From: Rhodoligotrophos defluvii
Lineage (GTDB): Bacteria > Pseudomonadota > Alphaproteobacteria > Rhizobiales > Im1
NCBI RefSeq assembly: GCF_005281615.1
Contig: NZ_SZZM01000005.1
Coordinates: 248,001-312,000 of the forward strand
DNA length: 64,000 nt
Direction of reading: 5' to 3'
Shown one piece after another: positions 1 to 10,377 of the stretch. Both the position numbers and the translations under genes were made by a program. The notes under the pieces are model-generated. The model did not search any database. It was given only the letters and a program-made list of their open reading frames with translations, and was not told the origin of the DNA. The first letter of the stretch is position 1; each line of letters starts with the position of its first letter.

Positions 1-408
1 CTGCTGGGGCCGGGCCAGCCGCTGTTCCTGCTGATCTATGTGGCGCTGATCGTCTTCTTCTGTTTCTTCTACACGGCCATCGTGTTCAACCCCAAGGACA
101 CGGCGGATAACCTGAAGAAGCACGGCGGCTTCGTCCCGGGCATCCGCCCGGGGGAGCGCACGGCGGAGTATATCGACTATGTGCTGACCCGTATCACCCT
201 GGTGGGCGCCATCTATATCGCCGCCGTCTGCCTGCTGCCGGAGATCCTGCGCTCGTATTGGGCGCTGCCGTTCTATTTCGGCGGCACCTCGCTCTTGATC
301 GTGGTCAGCGTCACCATGGATACCGTCGCGCAAGTGCAGAGCCATCTGCTCGCCCATCAGTATGAAGGGCTGATCAAGAAGGCGAAGCTGAGGGGAGCCC
401 GTCGATGA
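1..408 (+). CDS. secY: SecY, protein translocase channel subunit (3' end)
   Basis: The reading frame is open from the first base of the window and ends at a TGA at 406-408, so only the last 135 or so residues of SecY are present. SecY is the central membrane channel of the Sec translocon in the inner membrane. The visible part has the [22 protein letters not shown] stretch typical of the cytosolic loop before the ninth or tenth helix, followed by two hydrophobic segments and a basic C-terminal tail. It overlaps the adk start by four bases (ATGA), so the two are translationally coupled. The order secY-adk-rpsM-rpsK-rpoA-rplQ is the usual end of the alphaproteobacterial ribosomal protein cluster. 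Confidence 0.96.
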   Translation: MLGPGQPLFLLIYVALIVFFCFFYTAIVFNPKDTADNLKKHGGFVPGIRPGERTAEYIDYVLTRITLVGAIYIAAVCLLPEILRSYWALPFYFGGTSLLIVVSVTMDTVAQVQSHLLAHQYEGLIKKAKLRGARR

Positions 409-989
409 ACGTCATTCTGCTTGGACCACCCGGGGCCGGTAAGGGGACGCAGGCCAAGCTGTTGGAGCAGCAGCGCGGGCTGAAGCAGCTGTCCACGGGC
501 GACATGCTGCGTGCCGCCATTGCCGAGGGCACGGCGCTGGGGCGCAAGGTCGAGGCGATCATCGCCCGCGGCGACCTGGTGCCGGACGACGTGGTGGTCG
601 GCATCATCGCCGAGCGGATCCGCGCCAAGGACTGCGCCAAGGGCTTCATTCTCGACGGATTTCCGCGCAACGTGGCCCAGGCCGAGGCTCTGGACGCGAT
701 GCTTTCGGAACTCGGCCTGAAGCTCGACGCCGTCATCGAGCTGGGAGTCGACGAGAACATCCTGATCGGGCGCATCGAGAAGCGGGCGAGCGAGACGGCG
801 GGTGGCCCGCGAGCCGACGACAATGCCGAGGCGCTCAAGAAGAGGCTGGCCGTCTATAACGAGCAGACCGCGCCGGTTGCGGCCTATTACCGGTCGCGCG
901 GGGTGTTGCGCACCGTGGACGGCATGGCTGACGTGGAGACCGTCAATCGCCAGATCGGGCAGGTGCTCGATCGGGCGCGAGCAGCCTGA
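405..989 (+). CDS. adk: Adenylate kinase (short-lid form)
   Basis: Adenylate kinase interconverts ATP + AMP and 2 ADP in the cytoplasm. The 194-residue protein begins [18 protein letters not shown] with the P-loop GPPGAGKGT at residues 7-15. It also has the AMP-site STGDMLR and DGFPRN motifs. At 194 residues it lacks the long zinc-type LID insertion of about 215-residue enzymes: residues around 125-140 carry only a short loop ([15 protein letters not shown]). Short-lid enzymes are common in Rhizobiales. The ATG overlaps the secY stop codon. Confidence 0.97.
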   Translation: MNVILLGPPGAGKGTQAKLLEQQRGLKQLSTGDMLRAAIAEGTALGRKVEAIIARGDLVPDDVVVGIIAERIRAKDCAKGFILDGFPRNVAQAEALDAMLSELGLKLDAVIELGVDENILIGRIEKRASETAGGPRADDNAEALKKRLAVYNEQTAPVAAYYRSRGVLRTVDGMADVETVNRQIGQVLDRARAA

Positions 990-1035
990 ACAGGCCCGGA
1001 GTTGCCGGGATTGGCGTGAAGTGCCAAGCCGCGTG

Positions 1036-1064
1036 TTGACGAAACAGCAGAGTCGCCTTACATA
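1036..1064 (+). promoter_or_regulatory. Sigma-70-type promoter before rpsM
   Basis: A TTGACG hexamer at 1036-1041 and a TACATA hexamer at 1059-1064 are separated by exactly 17 bases. This is the best housekeeping promoter match in the first 10 kb. It lies about 45 bases after the adk stop and 145 bases before rpsM, so it could give the rpsM-rpsK-rpoA-rplQ genes their own transcription. Confidence 0.6.
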
Positions 1065-1209
1065 ACGCGAACTTTGTTGCGCTCAATCGGGCTGGCCTCT
1101 GGCAATTCCCTCCGGATTGCCGAAGGTGCAGCCTTGTGTCGTTAGCGCACCCGATTGCAGGACGTTTTGAAGCCCGGGCAAGAGCCGGGCGATTGTAGGA
1201 GAAGCCGAC
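1065..1209 (+). other. rpsM leader with two hairpins
   Basis: The 145-base stretch between the predicted promoter and rpsM contains two short inverted repeats. GGCAAT/ATTGCC lies at 1101-1121 and GCCCGG/CCGGGC at 1172-1190. The second ends a few bases before the AGGAG ribosome site near 1197. Ribosomal protein operons are often autoregulated through leader structures, usually by S4 for the alpha operon in E. coli. Whether that happens here is inference, and no S4 gene is in the window. Confidence 0.3.
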
Positions 1210-1578
<369 letters not shown>

Positions 1579-1595
1579 GGACAAGGCTGGATCCC

Positions 1596-1985
1596 ATGGT
1601 CAAGGACGCTACCCGCATTCGCCGCAAGGAACGTAAGAACATCACGTCGGGCGTCGCCCACGTGAACGCGACCTTCAACAACACGATGATCACCATCACC
1701 GATGTCCAGGGGAATGCGATCTCCTGGGCCTCGGCCGGAAAGATGGGCTTCAAGGGCTCGCGCAAGTCGACGCCGTTTGCCGCGCAGATGGCGGCGGAAG
1801 AGGCGGCGCGCCGGGCCATGGAGCATGGCATGCGCACCCTCGAGGTGGAGGTGAAGGGCCCGGGCTCGGGTCGTGAGTCGGCGCTGCGCGCCCTGCAGGC
1901 TGTTGGCCTGCAGATCACCACGATCCGCGACGTGACGCCGATCGCCCATAACGGCTGCCGGCCGCCGAAGCGCCGGCGCGTGTGA
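1596..1985 (+). CDS. rpsK: 30S ribosomal protein S11
   Basis: S11 is a platform protein of the small ribosomal subunit that helps form the mRNA exit path. The 129-residue product has the conserved [15 protein letters not shown] and [10 protein letters not shown] ends. AAGGACAAGGC in the short gap after rpsM can serve as the ribosome site. It is cotranscribed with rpsM and rpoA. Confidence 0.98.
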   Translation: MVKDATRIRRKERKNITSGVAHVNATFNNTMITITDVQGNAISWASAGKMGFKGSRKSTPFAAQMAAEEAARRAMEHGMRTLEVEVKGPGSGRESALRALQAVGLQITTIRDVTPIAHNGCRPPKRRRV

Positions 1986-2097
1986 TCGTCAGCTCTGCGG
2001 CCCGGCGCGGCGGTTGCCACGCCGGAGCCTTTGGCGCCGGCGAACCCCGCCCTGAGGTGGATCATCGGCGCAAACTATCGATGAACGAGGATTCCAA

Positions 2098-3117
<1,020 letters not shown>

Positions 3118-3169
3118 GCCGGCGTCCCGTTTCGGGTGCGGCAGATGAGTTGCTAAGGAGAGACGCGCG

Positions 3170-3589
3170 ATGCGCCACGGCAAGAGCGGGCGGAAGCTCA
3201 ACAGGACAGCGAGCCATCGCAAGGCCATGTTCGCCAATATGGCGGCAGCCCTGATCAAGCACGAGCAGATTGTCACCACGCTGCCCAAGGCAAAGGAGCT
3301 GCGCCCGGTTGTGGAGCGGCTGATCACCCTGGCCAAGAAGGGCGGCCTGCACCGCCGACGCCAGGCAATCGCCCAGATCCGCGACATCGAGCAGGTAGGC
3401 AAGCTGTTCGACACGCTGGGCGCCCGCTACCAGAGCCGGCCTGGCGGTTACACGCGTGTGCTCAAGGCGGGCTTCCGCTATGGCGACAACGCGCCGCTGG
3501 CGGTGATCGAGCTGGTGGACCGCGATCCGGCGGAGAAGGGCAAGGATTCGGGCCCGGTATCCGTGGACGAGGAAGCCGCGGCGGCGTGA
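3170..3589 (+). CDS. rplQ: 50S ribosomal protein L17
   Basis: L17 is a large-subunit protein near the exit tunnel. The 139-residue product begins [20 protein letters not shown], the family signature. The core of about 120 residues is followed by a short acidic/alanine tail ([14 protein letters not shown]), as is usual in alphaproteobacteria. The start has AAGGAGAG about eight bases upstream. It is the last gene before the terminator at 3619-3648. Confidence 0.97.
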   Translation: MRHGKSGRKLNRTASHRKAMFANMAAALIKHEQIVTTLPKAKELRPVVERLITLAKKGGLHRRRQAIAQIRDIEQVGKLFDTLGARYQSRPGGYTRVLKAGFRYGDNAPLAVIELVDRDPAEKGKDSGPVSVDEEAAAA

Positions 3590-3618
3590 CCCCCCAGGGC
3601 TGAAGGCATTTCATCAGA

Positions 3619-3648
3619 AGGCGCGGGAACAGGCTCCCGCGCCTTTTT
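3619..3648 (+). terminator. Rho-independent terminator after rplQ
   Basis: A perfect 10-bp GC-rich stem (AGGCGCGGGA at 3619-3628, TCCCGCGCCT at 3635-3644) encloses a six-base loop and is followed by a T run at 3644-3648. It marks the end of the ribosomal operon 30 bases after the rplQ stop. Confidence 0.9.
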
Positions 3649-3667
3649 GATTCGCGCCCCCATCGCT

Positions 3668-3695
3668 TTGCAGGGCTTGCGGCCGCGCTTACATT
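3668..3695 (+). promoter_or_regulatory. Possible promoter of the Do-family protease gene
   Basis: TTGCAG (3668-3673) and TACATT (3690-3695) are separated by 16 bases, directly after the terminator and about 60 bases before the protease start. The match is moderate and rests only on the hexamers. Confidence 0.4.
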
Positions 3696-3756
3696 GTCGT
3701 TTGCGTGGCAGCGTCTTGATTGGAACCGTCACCAGACTTCAGGAGGACACGACCGT

Positions 3757-5157
3757 ATGATCTGGCTTCGCAGCCTTCTTGCGCTCGTTCTGCTTTGCCT
3801 TGCCAGCGTTCCCGCAACCGCCCAGATCCGCGAACTGCCGCAGTCGCGCGAGCAGGTGCAGCTGTCCTTTGCACCCGTGGTCCGGCAGACGGCGCCGGCC
3901 GTGGTGAACATCTATACGCGCCGGCTCGTGCGCAACCAGCTCCTGCCGTTCTTCCAAGATCCGTTCTTCCAGCGCTTCTTCGGCAATAACGGCTTCGGCA
4001 TTCCGCGCGAGCGGGTCGAACGCTCGCTCGGCTCGGGCGTGATCGTGAGCGAGGACGGTCTCATCGTCACCAACAACCACGTGGCGGGGCAGGGCTCAGA
4101 GATCCTGGTGGTGCTCTCCGACAAGCGCGAGTTCGAGGCCAAGGTGCTGCTGGCGGACGAGCGTACCGACCTCGCGGTTCTGAAAATCGAGACGAATGGC
4201 AGCAAGCTGCCGACCATCGCCTTCGACGATAGTGATTCGCTGCAGGTCGGCGATCTCGTGCTGGCCATAGGCAATCCGTTCGGGGTGGGCCAAACCGTCA
4301 CCAGCGGCATCGTGTCGGCGCTGGCACGGACCGCGGCGGGGATCAGCGATTACCAGTTCTTCATCCAGACCGATGCGGCCATCAATCCCGGCAATTCAGG
4401 CGGCGCGCTGGTCGACATGAATGGCCGGCTGGTGGGCATCAACACGGCGATCTATTCCCGCAGCGGCGGCTCGATCGGCATCGGCTTCGCCATTCCGGCG
4501 AACACGGTCCGCATGGTGGTGGAATCGGCGCGAGCCGGCGGCAAGGTGGTGCGGCCCTGGCTCGGGGTGAACATGCAGGACATGACCGCGGATATCGCCG
4601 AATCCCTCGGCCTCGCCGCACCGACCGGTGCCGTGGTGCTCGACGGGCATCCGCTCTCGCCGCTGATCAAGGCGGGCCTGCGCACCGGCGATGTGCTGAT
4701 CGCCATCGACGGTAAGCCGGTGGACAGTCCAGCGGCAGCCAATTACCGCTTCTCCACCCTGCGCATCGGCGGCCGGGCGGAGGTCGCTTTCCTCAGGGAC
4801 GGCAAGCGGATGACCGCTCAGGTCGCGGTGATAGCACCGCCCGAGGAACCGGCCCAGAACCGGACGACACTGCAGGGCCGCTCGCCGCTGGCCGGGTTGG
4901 TGGTGGCCAATCTCTCACCGGCGGTTGCCGAGGAACTCGGGGTTCCGAGCGCGCGAGAGGGGGTTGTCGTCGTCGACCTCGCGCGCGGGCCCGCCAGGCA
5001 GCTGGGCTTCCGCCCCGGCGACATTCTGGTCGAGGTCAACGGGCGGAAGCTCGGCAGCGTCAAGGATGCGGTTGCCGCGACGCAGCGCTCCGCCCGGATG
5101 TGGGAGGTGGTGGTCAATCGCAAAGGCCAGGTGATCTCGTCGACCTTCGGAGGCTGA
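3757..5157 (+). CDS. Do-family (DegP/DegQ-like) periplasmic serine protease with two PDZ domains
   Basis: This is a trypsin-like protease and chaperone of the periplasm. I chose the ATG at 3757 because AGGAGG lies ten bases upstream at 3741-3746 and the product then begins with a clear signal peptide (MIWLRSLLALVLLCLASVPATAQ). The longer frame from 3694 would bury that signal. The 466-residue protein has the catalytic triad in order: His108 (TNNHV), Asp138 (RTDLAVLKI) and Ser214 (NPGNSGGAL). Two PDZ domains follow at about 270-360 and 375-460. It starts after the rplQ terminator and is followed 18 bases later by rarA. DegP, DegQ and DegS cannot be told apart with certainty, but two PDZ domains argue against DegS. 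Confidence 0.93.
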   Translation: MIWLRSLLALVLLCLASVPATAQIRELPQSREQVQLSFAPVVRQTAPAVVNIYTRRLVRNQLLPFFQDPFFQRFFGNNGFGIPRERVERSLGSGVIVSEDGLIVTNNHVAGQGSEILVVLSDKREFEAKVLLADERTDLAVLKIETNGSKLPTIAFDDSDSLQVGDLVLAIGNPFGVGQTVTSGIVSALARTAAGISDYQFFIQTDAAINPGNSGGALVDMNGRLVGINTAIYSRSGGSIGIGFAIPANTVRMVVESARAGGKVVRPWLGVNMQDMTADIAESLGLAAPTGAVVLDGHPLSPLIKAGLRTGDVLIAIDGKPVDSPAAANYRFSTLRIGGRAEVAFLRDGKRMTAQVAVIAPPEEPAQNRTTLQGRSPLAGLVVANLSPAVAEELGVPSAREGVVVVDLARGPARQLGFRPGDILVEVNGRKLGSVKDAVAATQRSARMWEVVVNRKGQVISSTFGG

Positions 5158-5175
5158 TCCCATGACGGACGGGAT

Positions 5176-6504
5176 ATGATGACCAATCTGTTCGAGGCGG
5201 CGGGCCTGGAGCGCGAGGCGCCGCGCCCGCTCGCCGACCGTCTGCGGCCGGAAAGCCTCGCCGACGTGGTCGGCCAGGACCACCTGGTCGGCCCCGAGGG
5301 CGTGTTCACCCGCATGCTGCGCTCCGGCCGCTTCGGCTCGGTGATCCTGTGGGGCCCGCCGGGCACGGGCAAGACCACCATCGCCCGGCTGCTGGCCCGG
5401 GAAGCCAAGCTGGTCTTCGTGCAGATGTCGGCGATCTTTTCCGGGGTGCAGGACCTCAAGAAGGCGTTCGAGGCGGCCCGGGCACAGCGGGAGCAGGGGC
5501 GGGGCACCCTCTTGTTCATCGACGAGATCCACCGGTTCAACCGCACCCAGCAGGACAGCTTCCTGCCGGTGATGGAAGACGGGACCATCACCCTGGTCGG
5601 GGCCACCACCGAGAACCCGTCTTTCGAACTGAATGCGGCCCTTTTGTCGCGCGCCCAGGTGCTGACGCTGCGGCGGCTGGACAGCGCCGCCCTCGAGCAG
5701 CTGCTGGCCCGCGCCGAGGCCTATGAGGGCAGGACGCTGCCGCTTGATCCCGCCGCCCGCGACGCGCTCATGCAGCTTGCGGATGGCGACGGCCGCTATC
5801 TCCTCAACATGGCGGAAGAGATTTTCGCCAGTGTGCCCGGGACGGGCGAGCCTCTCGATTCGGCCGGCCTGGCCGAGGTGGTGCAGCGGCGGATGCCGCT
5901 CTATGACAAGTCGCGGGATGGGCATTACAACCTGATCTCGGCGCTGCACAAATCGGTGCGCGGGTCGGATCCGGACGCCGCACTCTATTATCTCGCACGC
6001 ATGCTGGTCGCGGGGGAGGACCCGCTTTACATCGCCCGCCGGGTGGTGCGCATGGCGGTCGAGGATATCGGCCTTGCCGATCCGCAGGCCCTGACCCAGG
6101 CCGTCGCCGCCAAGGATGCCTTCGACTTCCTGGGCTCACCCGAGGGCGAGCTGGCCATTGCCCAGGCGGTGATCTACATGGCGACCGCACCCAAGTCCAA
6201 CGCTGCCTACGTGGCCTACAAGGCCGCAACCCGTCGCGCCAAGGAGACCGGCTCGCTGTCGCCGCCGTTCCACATCCTCAACGCGCCAACCAAGTTGATG
6301 AAGGCGCAGGGCTACGGCAAGGGCTACGACTACGACCACGATGCCGCGGAGGCCTTCTCCGGCCAGAACTACTTCCCCGAGGACATGCCACGCGAGCGCT
6401 ATTACGACCCGCCCGAGCGCGGCTTCGAGCGGGAGATCCGCAAACGGCTGGACTACTGGGCCAAGCTGCGCGACCAGCGCCAGGTGGAGGACGACGGACA
6501 GTGA
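5176..6504 (+). CDS. rarA: Replication-associated recombination protein A (AAA+ ATPase)
   Basis: RarA (MgsA, homologue of eukaryotic WRNIP1) is a clamp-loader-like AAA+ ATPase that acts at stalled replication forks. The 442-residue length fits the family. The N-terminus PLADRLRPESLADVVGQDH is typical, and Walker A is GPPGTGKTT near residue 60. Walker B is LFIDEIHRFN and sensor 1 is GATTENPSFE. The C-terminal half carries the MgsA tetramerisation domain (GSDPDAALYYLARML, MATAPKSNAAYVAYK). It may start at either of two adjacent ATGs (5176 or 5179). Its stop overlaps the GTG of the next gene. Confidence 0.95.
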   Translation: MMTNLFEAAGLEREAPRPLADRLRPESLADVVGQDHLVGPEGVFTRMLRSGRFGSVILWGPPGTGKTTIARLLAREAKLVFVQMSAIFSGVQDLKKAFEAARAQREQGRGTLLFIDEIHRFNRTQQDSFLPVMEDGTITLVGATTENPSFELNAALLSRAQVLTLRRLDSAALEQLLARAEAYEGRTLPLDPAARDALMQLADGDGRYLLNMAEEIFASVPGTGEPLDSAGLAEVVQRRMPLYDKSRDGHYNLISALHKSVRGSDPDAALYYLARMLVAGEDPLYIARRVVRMAVEDIGLADPQALTQAVAAKDAFDFLGSPEGELAIAQAVIYMATAPKSNAAYVAYKAATRRAKETGSLSPPFHILNAPTKLMKAQGYGKGYDYDHDAAEAFSGQNYFPEDMPRERYYDPPERGFEREIRKRLDYWAKLRDQRQVEDDGQ

Positions 6505-7481
6505 GCGGGGTCGTGGTGAAGACGGTGGCGCCGGCGGAAGACGGCATGCGCCTCGATCGCTGGTTCAAGGCCCATTATCCCGCCCTTGGCCATGGCGCGC
6601 TGCAGAAGCTGCTGCGCACCGGCCAGGTGCGCCTGGACGGCGCCCGCGCCAAGCCGGGCGACCGGGTGAGCGAGGGCCAGGCGGTGCGCGTGCCGCCATT
6701 GCCCGATGCCGGCCCGGAACCGAAACGGTCTGACGTCAGCGAGCGGGACGCGCGCTGGCTGCAATCGCTCGTCATCCACCGCGATGCGGACGTCCTGGCG
6801 CTCAACAAGCCGGCCGGCCTCGCGGTGCAGGGGGGCAGCAAGACCGAGCGGCATCTCGACGGCATGCTGGACGCGCTGGTGCTGGACGGTAGAGAACGGC
6901 CGCGCCTGGTCCATCGTCTCGACCGCGACACCAGCGGCGTGCTGCTGCTGGCGCGCACCAGGTCGGCGGCAACCGCCCTGGCCCACAGCTTCAAATCGCG
7001 GGATGCACTGAAGGTCTACTGGGCGCTTGTGCGCGGTGTGCCCAAGCCGCGGGCAGGCACGATCAACTTGCCCCTGAAGAAGATCGGCCATGCGGGCGAC
7101 CAGCGGGTGGTGGGCGCCAACGCCCATGACGAGGAGGCACAGGGCGCGATCACTGACTATATCGTGCTTGCCAATGCTGGCCGCCGGGCCGCCTTCGTGG
7201 CGCTGAGCCCGCGAACCGGGCGCACCCACCAGCTGCGCGCCCATATGGCGGCGATCGGCCATCCGATCCTGGGCGACCGCAAATATGGCGGCGAGGATGC
7301 CAGCTTGAGCGACGAGCTCGATCCATTGCTGCATCTCCACGCCCGAGGCATCACCCTCGCCCATCCACGCAAGGGCAGGCTCAGGGTGCTCGCCGATCTG
7401 CCGCAGCACATGCGCCGCAGCCTCGATTATCTCGGCTTTGACGTGCCGTCCGACGATCCCTTCCAAATCTTCGAGGAATAA
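6501..7481 (+). CDS. RluC/RluD-family 23S rRNA pseudouridine synthase
   Basis: Enzymes of this family isomerise specific uridines in 23S rRNA to pseudouridine. The 326-residue protein has an N-terminal S4 RNA-binding domain (about residues 10-75). The catalytic domain follows with HRLDRDTSGVLLLA, whose Asp is the nucleophile, and the RTGRTHQLRAHMAAIGHPILGD motif. The GTG start overlaps the rarA stop (GTGA), so it belongs to the same operon. RluC is the likeliest assignment, but the exact target uridine cannot be read from sequence. Confidence 0.92.
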   Translation: MSGVVVKTVAPAEDGMRLDRWFKAHYPALGHGALQKLLRTGQVRLDGARAKPGDRVSEGQAVRVPPLPDAGPEPKRSDVSERDARWLQSLVIHRDADVLALNKPAGLAVQGGSKTERHLDGMLDALVLDGRERPRLVHRLDRDTSGVLLLARTRSAATALAHSFKSRDALKVYWALVRGVPKPRAGTINLPLKKIGHAGDQRVVGANAHDEEAQGAITDYIVLANAGRRAAFVALSPRTGRTHQLRAHMAAIGHPILGDRKYGGEDASLSDELDPLLHLHARGITLAHPRKGRLRVLADLPQHMRRSLDYLGFDVPSDDPFQIFEE

Positions 7482-7599
7482 GCCACGGGGTACGAGGCCG
7501 GTCTGGTTTTCGATCGCGCGAGCGGCGGCCATTGATCGATCGCCAATCTTGCCTAGATGAGCTATCAGGCAGCGCAGTTGGCATAGGACGGTCGAACCA

Positions 7600-8379
7600 A
7601 TGGCAGAGCAAGAAAAGAACGGCGCCGCGGCTGCGAGCTTTGCGGAAATCATCAAAGCGCATGCTCAGGATCGGCCGCTACCGAAGCGCTTCTACAAGCA
7701 GGCCGAAGTGCGTGAGGCCAATGGTGGTTTTACCGTCACACTCGACGGCCGCAGCATCAAGACGCCACTCAAGAACCCACTGATTGTGCCCAATGCGGCG
7801 CTTGCCGGTGAGATAGCCGCCGAGTGGAACAGGCAGGGCGAGCATATCGATCCGGCGGCCATGCCGCTGACCCGCCTGTCCAACACCGCGATCGATCGGG
7901 TGGCGCCAGACAAGATGCGTATCATGGCGGAGATCCTTGCTTATGGCAGCAGCGATCTCTTGTGCTATCGCGCCAATGATCCCGACCCGCTGGTGGCCCG
8001 CCAGTGTGCCCTGTGGGATCCCATTCTGGACTGGGCGGCGGAAGCCTTGGGGGTGAAGCTCGTCACGGCGACGGGCGTCATCTATCGCCAGCAGCCGAAG
8101 GAGGCCCTCGCCAAGCTGGAGACGCATCTCGACGGCTACGATGCCTTCGGGCTCACCGGCCTCCATAACATGACCACCCTCTCGGGCTCGGCCATCGTGG
8201 CCCTTGCCGTTGCCCAGCAGCATCTCGATCCGGAGCAGGGCTGGACCGCCGCCCATCTTGACGAGGACTGGCAGGCCGAGCAATGGGGCGAGGATCCGGC
8301 GGCCGTTCGCCGGCGCGCCCTGCGCAAGGCCGAGTTCGATTCCGCCGTGCTGCTCTTACGGCTCACCCATCAGCCATAA
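7600..8379 (+). CDS. ATP12-family F1-ATPase assembly chaperone
   Basis: The 259-residue protein matches the ATP12 family, which in mitochondria binds the F1 alpha subunit during ATP synthase assembly and is also found in alphaproteobacteria. Visible hallmarks are the N-terminal KRFYKQAEV and DGRSIKTPLKNPL segments, AAEWNRQGEHIDPAAMPLTRL, and the helical C-terminal domain with DLLCYRA and DEDWQAEQWGED. The gene is preceded by a 118-base gap after the pseudouridine synthase and so may have its own promoter. It is followed by pccB. The role in this bacterium is inferred from family membership. Confidence 0.93.
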   Translation: MAEQEKNGAAAASFAEIIKAHAQDRPLPKRFYKQAEVREANGGFTVTLDGRSIKTPLKNPLIVPNAALAGEIAAEWNRQGEHIDPAAMPLTRLSNTAIDRVAPDKMRIMAEILAYGSSDLLCYRANDPDPLVARQCALWDPILDWAAEALGVKLVTATGVIYRQQPKEALAKLETHLDGYDAFGLTGLHNMTTLSGSAIVALAVAQQHLDPEQGWTAAHLDEDWQAEQWGEDPAAVRRRALRKAEFDSAVLLLRLTHQP

Positions 8380-8382
8380 CCG

Positions 8383-8410
8383 TTGCGTTTGCCGCCCCTG
8401 GTGGTATTTA
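8383..8410 (+). promoter_or_regulatory. Possible promoter of the acyl-CoA carboxylase gene
   Basis: TTGCGT (8383-8388) and TATTTA (8405-8410) are separated by 16 bases, 39 bases before the chosen start of the carboxylase gene. The match is modest. Confidence 0.3.
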
Positions 8411-8448
8411 CCCCGTGGACAATTCCACGACAGATGGGGAGCAGGGGC

Positions 8449-9981
8449 ATGAGCGATGTGTTGAGCGAGCTGCAGCAGCGCAGGGCGGTGGCGCGCGCCG
8501 GCGGTGGGGCCAAGCGCATCGAGGCCCAGCACGATCGCGGCAAGCTCACGGCCCGCGAGCGGCTGGAGCTGCTGCTGGACGACGGCTCGTTCGAGGAGTT
8601 CGACATGTTCGTCGAGCACCGCTGCACCGACTTCGGCATGGAGAAGCAGAAATTCCCGGGCGATGGGGTGATCACCGGCTGGGGTACGGTGAACGGCCGC
8701 ACGGTCTACGTGTTCGCCAAGGACTTCACCGTGTTCGGCGGCTCGCTGTCGGAGGCGCATGCGCGCAAGATCACCAAGATCCAGGACATGGCACTCACCA
8801 ACCGCGCGCCGGTGATCGGCCTGTTCGACGCGGGCGGCGCCCGCATCCAGGAGGGCGTTGCGGCGCTGGGCGGCTATGGCGAGGTATTCCTGCGCAACGT
8901 GCTGGCGTCCGGCGTGATCCCGCAGATCTCGGTGATCATGGGTCCCTGCGCTGGCGGCGATGTCTATTCGCCGGCCATGACCGACTTCATCTTCATGGTG
9001 CGCGACACGTCCTACATGTTCGTGACCGGTCCGGACGTGGTGAAGACGGTCACCAATGAGACGGTCACGGCCGAGCAATTGGGGGGCGCGTCCATCCACA
9101 CCACCAAGTCCTCGGTCGCGGACGGTGCCTATGACAATGACCTGGAAGCCCTGCTGCAGATGCGCAGGCTCCTGGACTTTTTGCCGGCCTCCAACACGGA
9201 CGAGGTGCCGGAGATCCCGACCTTCGATGATCCCGATCGGACCGATATATCCCTCGACACCCTGGTTCCCGCGAACCCGAACCAGCCCTATGACATGCGC
9301 GAGCTTATCCTCAAGGTCGTGGATGAGGGAGATTTCTTCGAGATCCAAGAGGCTTACGCGAAGAACATCATCGTGGGCTTCGGCCGGATGGAAGGCCGCA
9401 CCGTAGGCTTCGTCGCCAATCAGCCCATGGTGCTCGCCGGTGTGCTGGACACGGATGCCTCGCGCAAGGCGGCACGCTTCGTGCGCTTCTGCGACTGCTT
9501 CTCGATCCCCATCGTGACCTTCGTGGACGTGCCCGGATTTCTGCCCGGCACGGCCCAGGAATATGGCGGGTTAATCAAGCACGGCGCCAAGTTGCTGTTC
9601 GCCTATGCGGAGGCGACGGTCCCGAAGGTCACCGTCATCACCCGCAAGGCCTATGGCGGCGCCTATGACGTGATGTCGTCGAAGCACATCCGCGGGGACG
9701 TGAACTATGCCTGGCCCTCGGCGGAGATCGCGGTGATGGGTCCCAAGGGCGCGGCGGAGATCCTCTACCGGTCGGAACTCAACGACCCCGAGAAGATCGC
9801 CGCACGCATCAAGGAATACGAACAGCGCTTCGCGAATCCGTTCGTAGCCGCCGAGCGCGGCTATATCGACGAGGTGATCATGCCGCACTCAACCCGGCGG
9901 CGCCTCACCCGGGCGCTCAACATGCTCCGCCATAAGGAGCAAGAGAACCCCTGGAAGAAGCACGATAACATTCCACTGTAA
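8449..9981 (+). CDS. pccB: Propionyl-CoA carboxylase beta chain (carboxyltransferase)
   Basis: This is the carboxyltransferase subunit that moves CO2 from biotin to propionyl-CoA to give methylmalonyl-CoA. I start it at the ATG at 8449 ([15 protein letters not shown]), which gives 510 residues, the usual length. The longer frame from 8383 adds an unlikely leader. Two crotonase-type halves are visible: the first with [22 protein letters not shown] and a glycine-rich [16 protein letters not shown], the second with [16 protein letters not shown] and [12 protein letters not shown]. The biotin-carrying alpha chain is not adjacent and is not in the window. Methylmalonyl-CoA and acetyl-CoA carboxyltransferases are related, but length and motifs favour propionyl-CoA. 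Confidence 0.93.
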   Translation: MSDVLSELQQRRAVARAGGGAKRIEAQHDRGKLTARERLELLLDDGSFEEFDMFVEHRCTDFGMEKQKFPGDGVITGWGTVNGRTVYVFAKDFTVFGGSLSEAHARKITKIQDMALTNRAPVIGLFDAGGARIQEGVAALGGYGEVFLRNVLASGVIPQISVIMGPCAGGDVYSPAMTDFIFMVRDTSYMFVTGPDVVKTVTNETVTAEQLGGASIHTTKSSVADGAYDNDLEALLQMRRLLDFLPASNTDEVPEIPTFDDPDRTDISLDTLVPANPNQPYDMRELILKVVDEGDFFEIQEAYAKNIIVGFGRMEGRTVGFVANQPMVLAGVLDTDASRKAARFVRFCDCFSIPIVTFVDVPGFLPGTAQEYGGLIKHGAKLLFAYAEATVPKVTVITRKAYGGAYDVMSSKHIRGDVNYAWPSAEIAVMGPKGAAEILYRSELNDPEKIAARIKEYEQRFANPFVAAERGYIDEVIMPHSTRRRLTRALNMLRHKEQENPWKKHDNIPL

Positions 9982-9998
9982 TTGGGTCCGCGGCTCCC

Positions 9999-10018
9999 GC
10001 CTGCTCAAGTCAGCAGGC
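9999..10018. terminator. Hairpin between convergent genes
   Basis: A perfect seven-base stem (GCCTGCT at 9999-10005, AGCAGGC at 10012-10018) with a six-base loop lies between pccB and the convergent small gene and overlaps the latter's stop codon. It has no T run, so a terminator role is only possible. Confidence 0.35.
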
Positions 10019-10267
10019 AGCGACGCGCGGATCGCACTTTCGAGCAGCAGGCGGGCGGGGGCTGTTGGTCCAGTTGCCGACCGCCGTGCTGCTTTCCCGC
10101 GGCCGCGGCGCTACATAGGCTGGCGGCAGGTAGGGCGACGGATAGCCCTGCTGATAGTAGCGATAGGTCGGGTTGCGGGTTTCGTCCTGCGGGTCCCAGT
10201 TGAACATCTCGTTGGCGGGCGTTGCCAGGCCAATCCCGGCTGCGAGGACGAGCGTGCTCCATCCCAT
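10010..10267 (-). CDS. Small secreted Pro/Tyr-rich protein of unknown function
   Basis: I do not recognise this 85-residue protein. The start is the ATG ending at 10267, preceded on the minus strand by a good GAAGGA ribosome site eight bases upstream. The product begins with a hydrophobic segment that could be a signal peptide (MGWSTLVLAAGIGLATPA). The mature part is rich in Pro, Tyr, Asn and Arg (NPTYRYYQQGYPSPYLPPAY) and has one cysteine close to each other end of a short basic tail. It is convergent with pccB and lies downstream of an EamA transporter gene on the same strand, 110 bases away. An upstream extension of the frame exists but lacks a ribosome site. Confidence 0.6.
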   Translation of the reverse strand: MGWSTLVLAAGIGLATPANEMFNWDPQDETRNPTYRYYQQGYPSPYLPPAYVAPRPRESSTAVGNWTNSPRPPAARKCDPRVAAC

Positions 10268-10377
10268 TGGTCTGTTCCTTCTCTGGCCGCCCCTCATTGA
10301 TGTAGTTGGCCTCGGTAGGCTCGCCAAGATCACTGCTGGCCAATTGGCAAGCTTCGTCCCTGCTGGTAACGCCCGGG

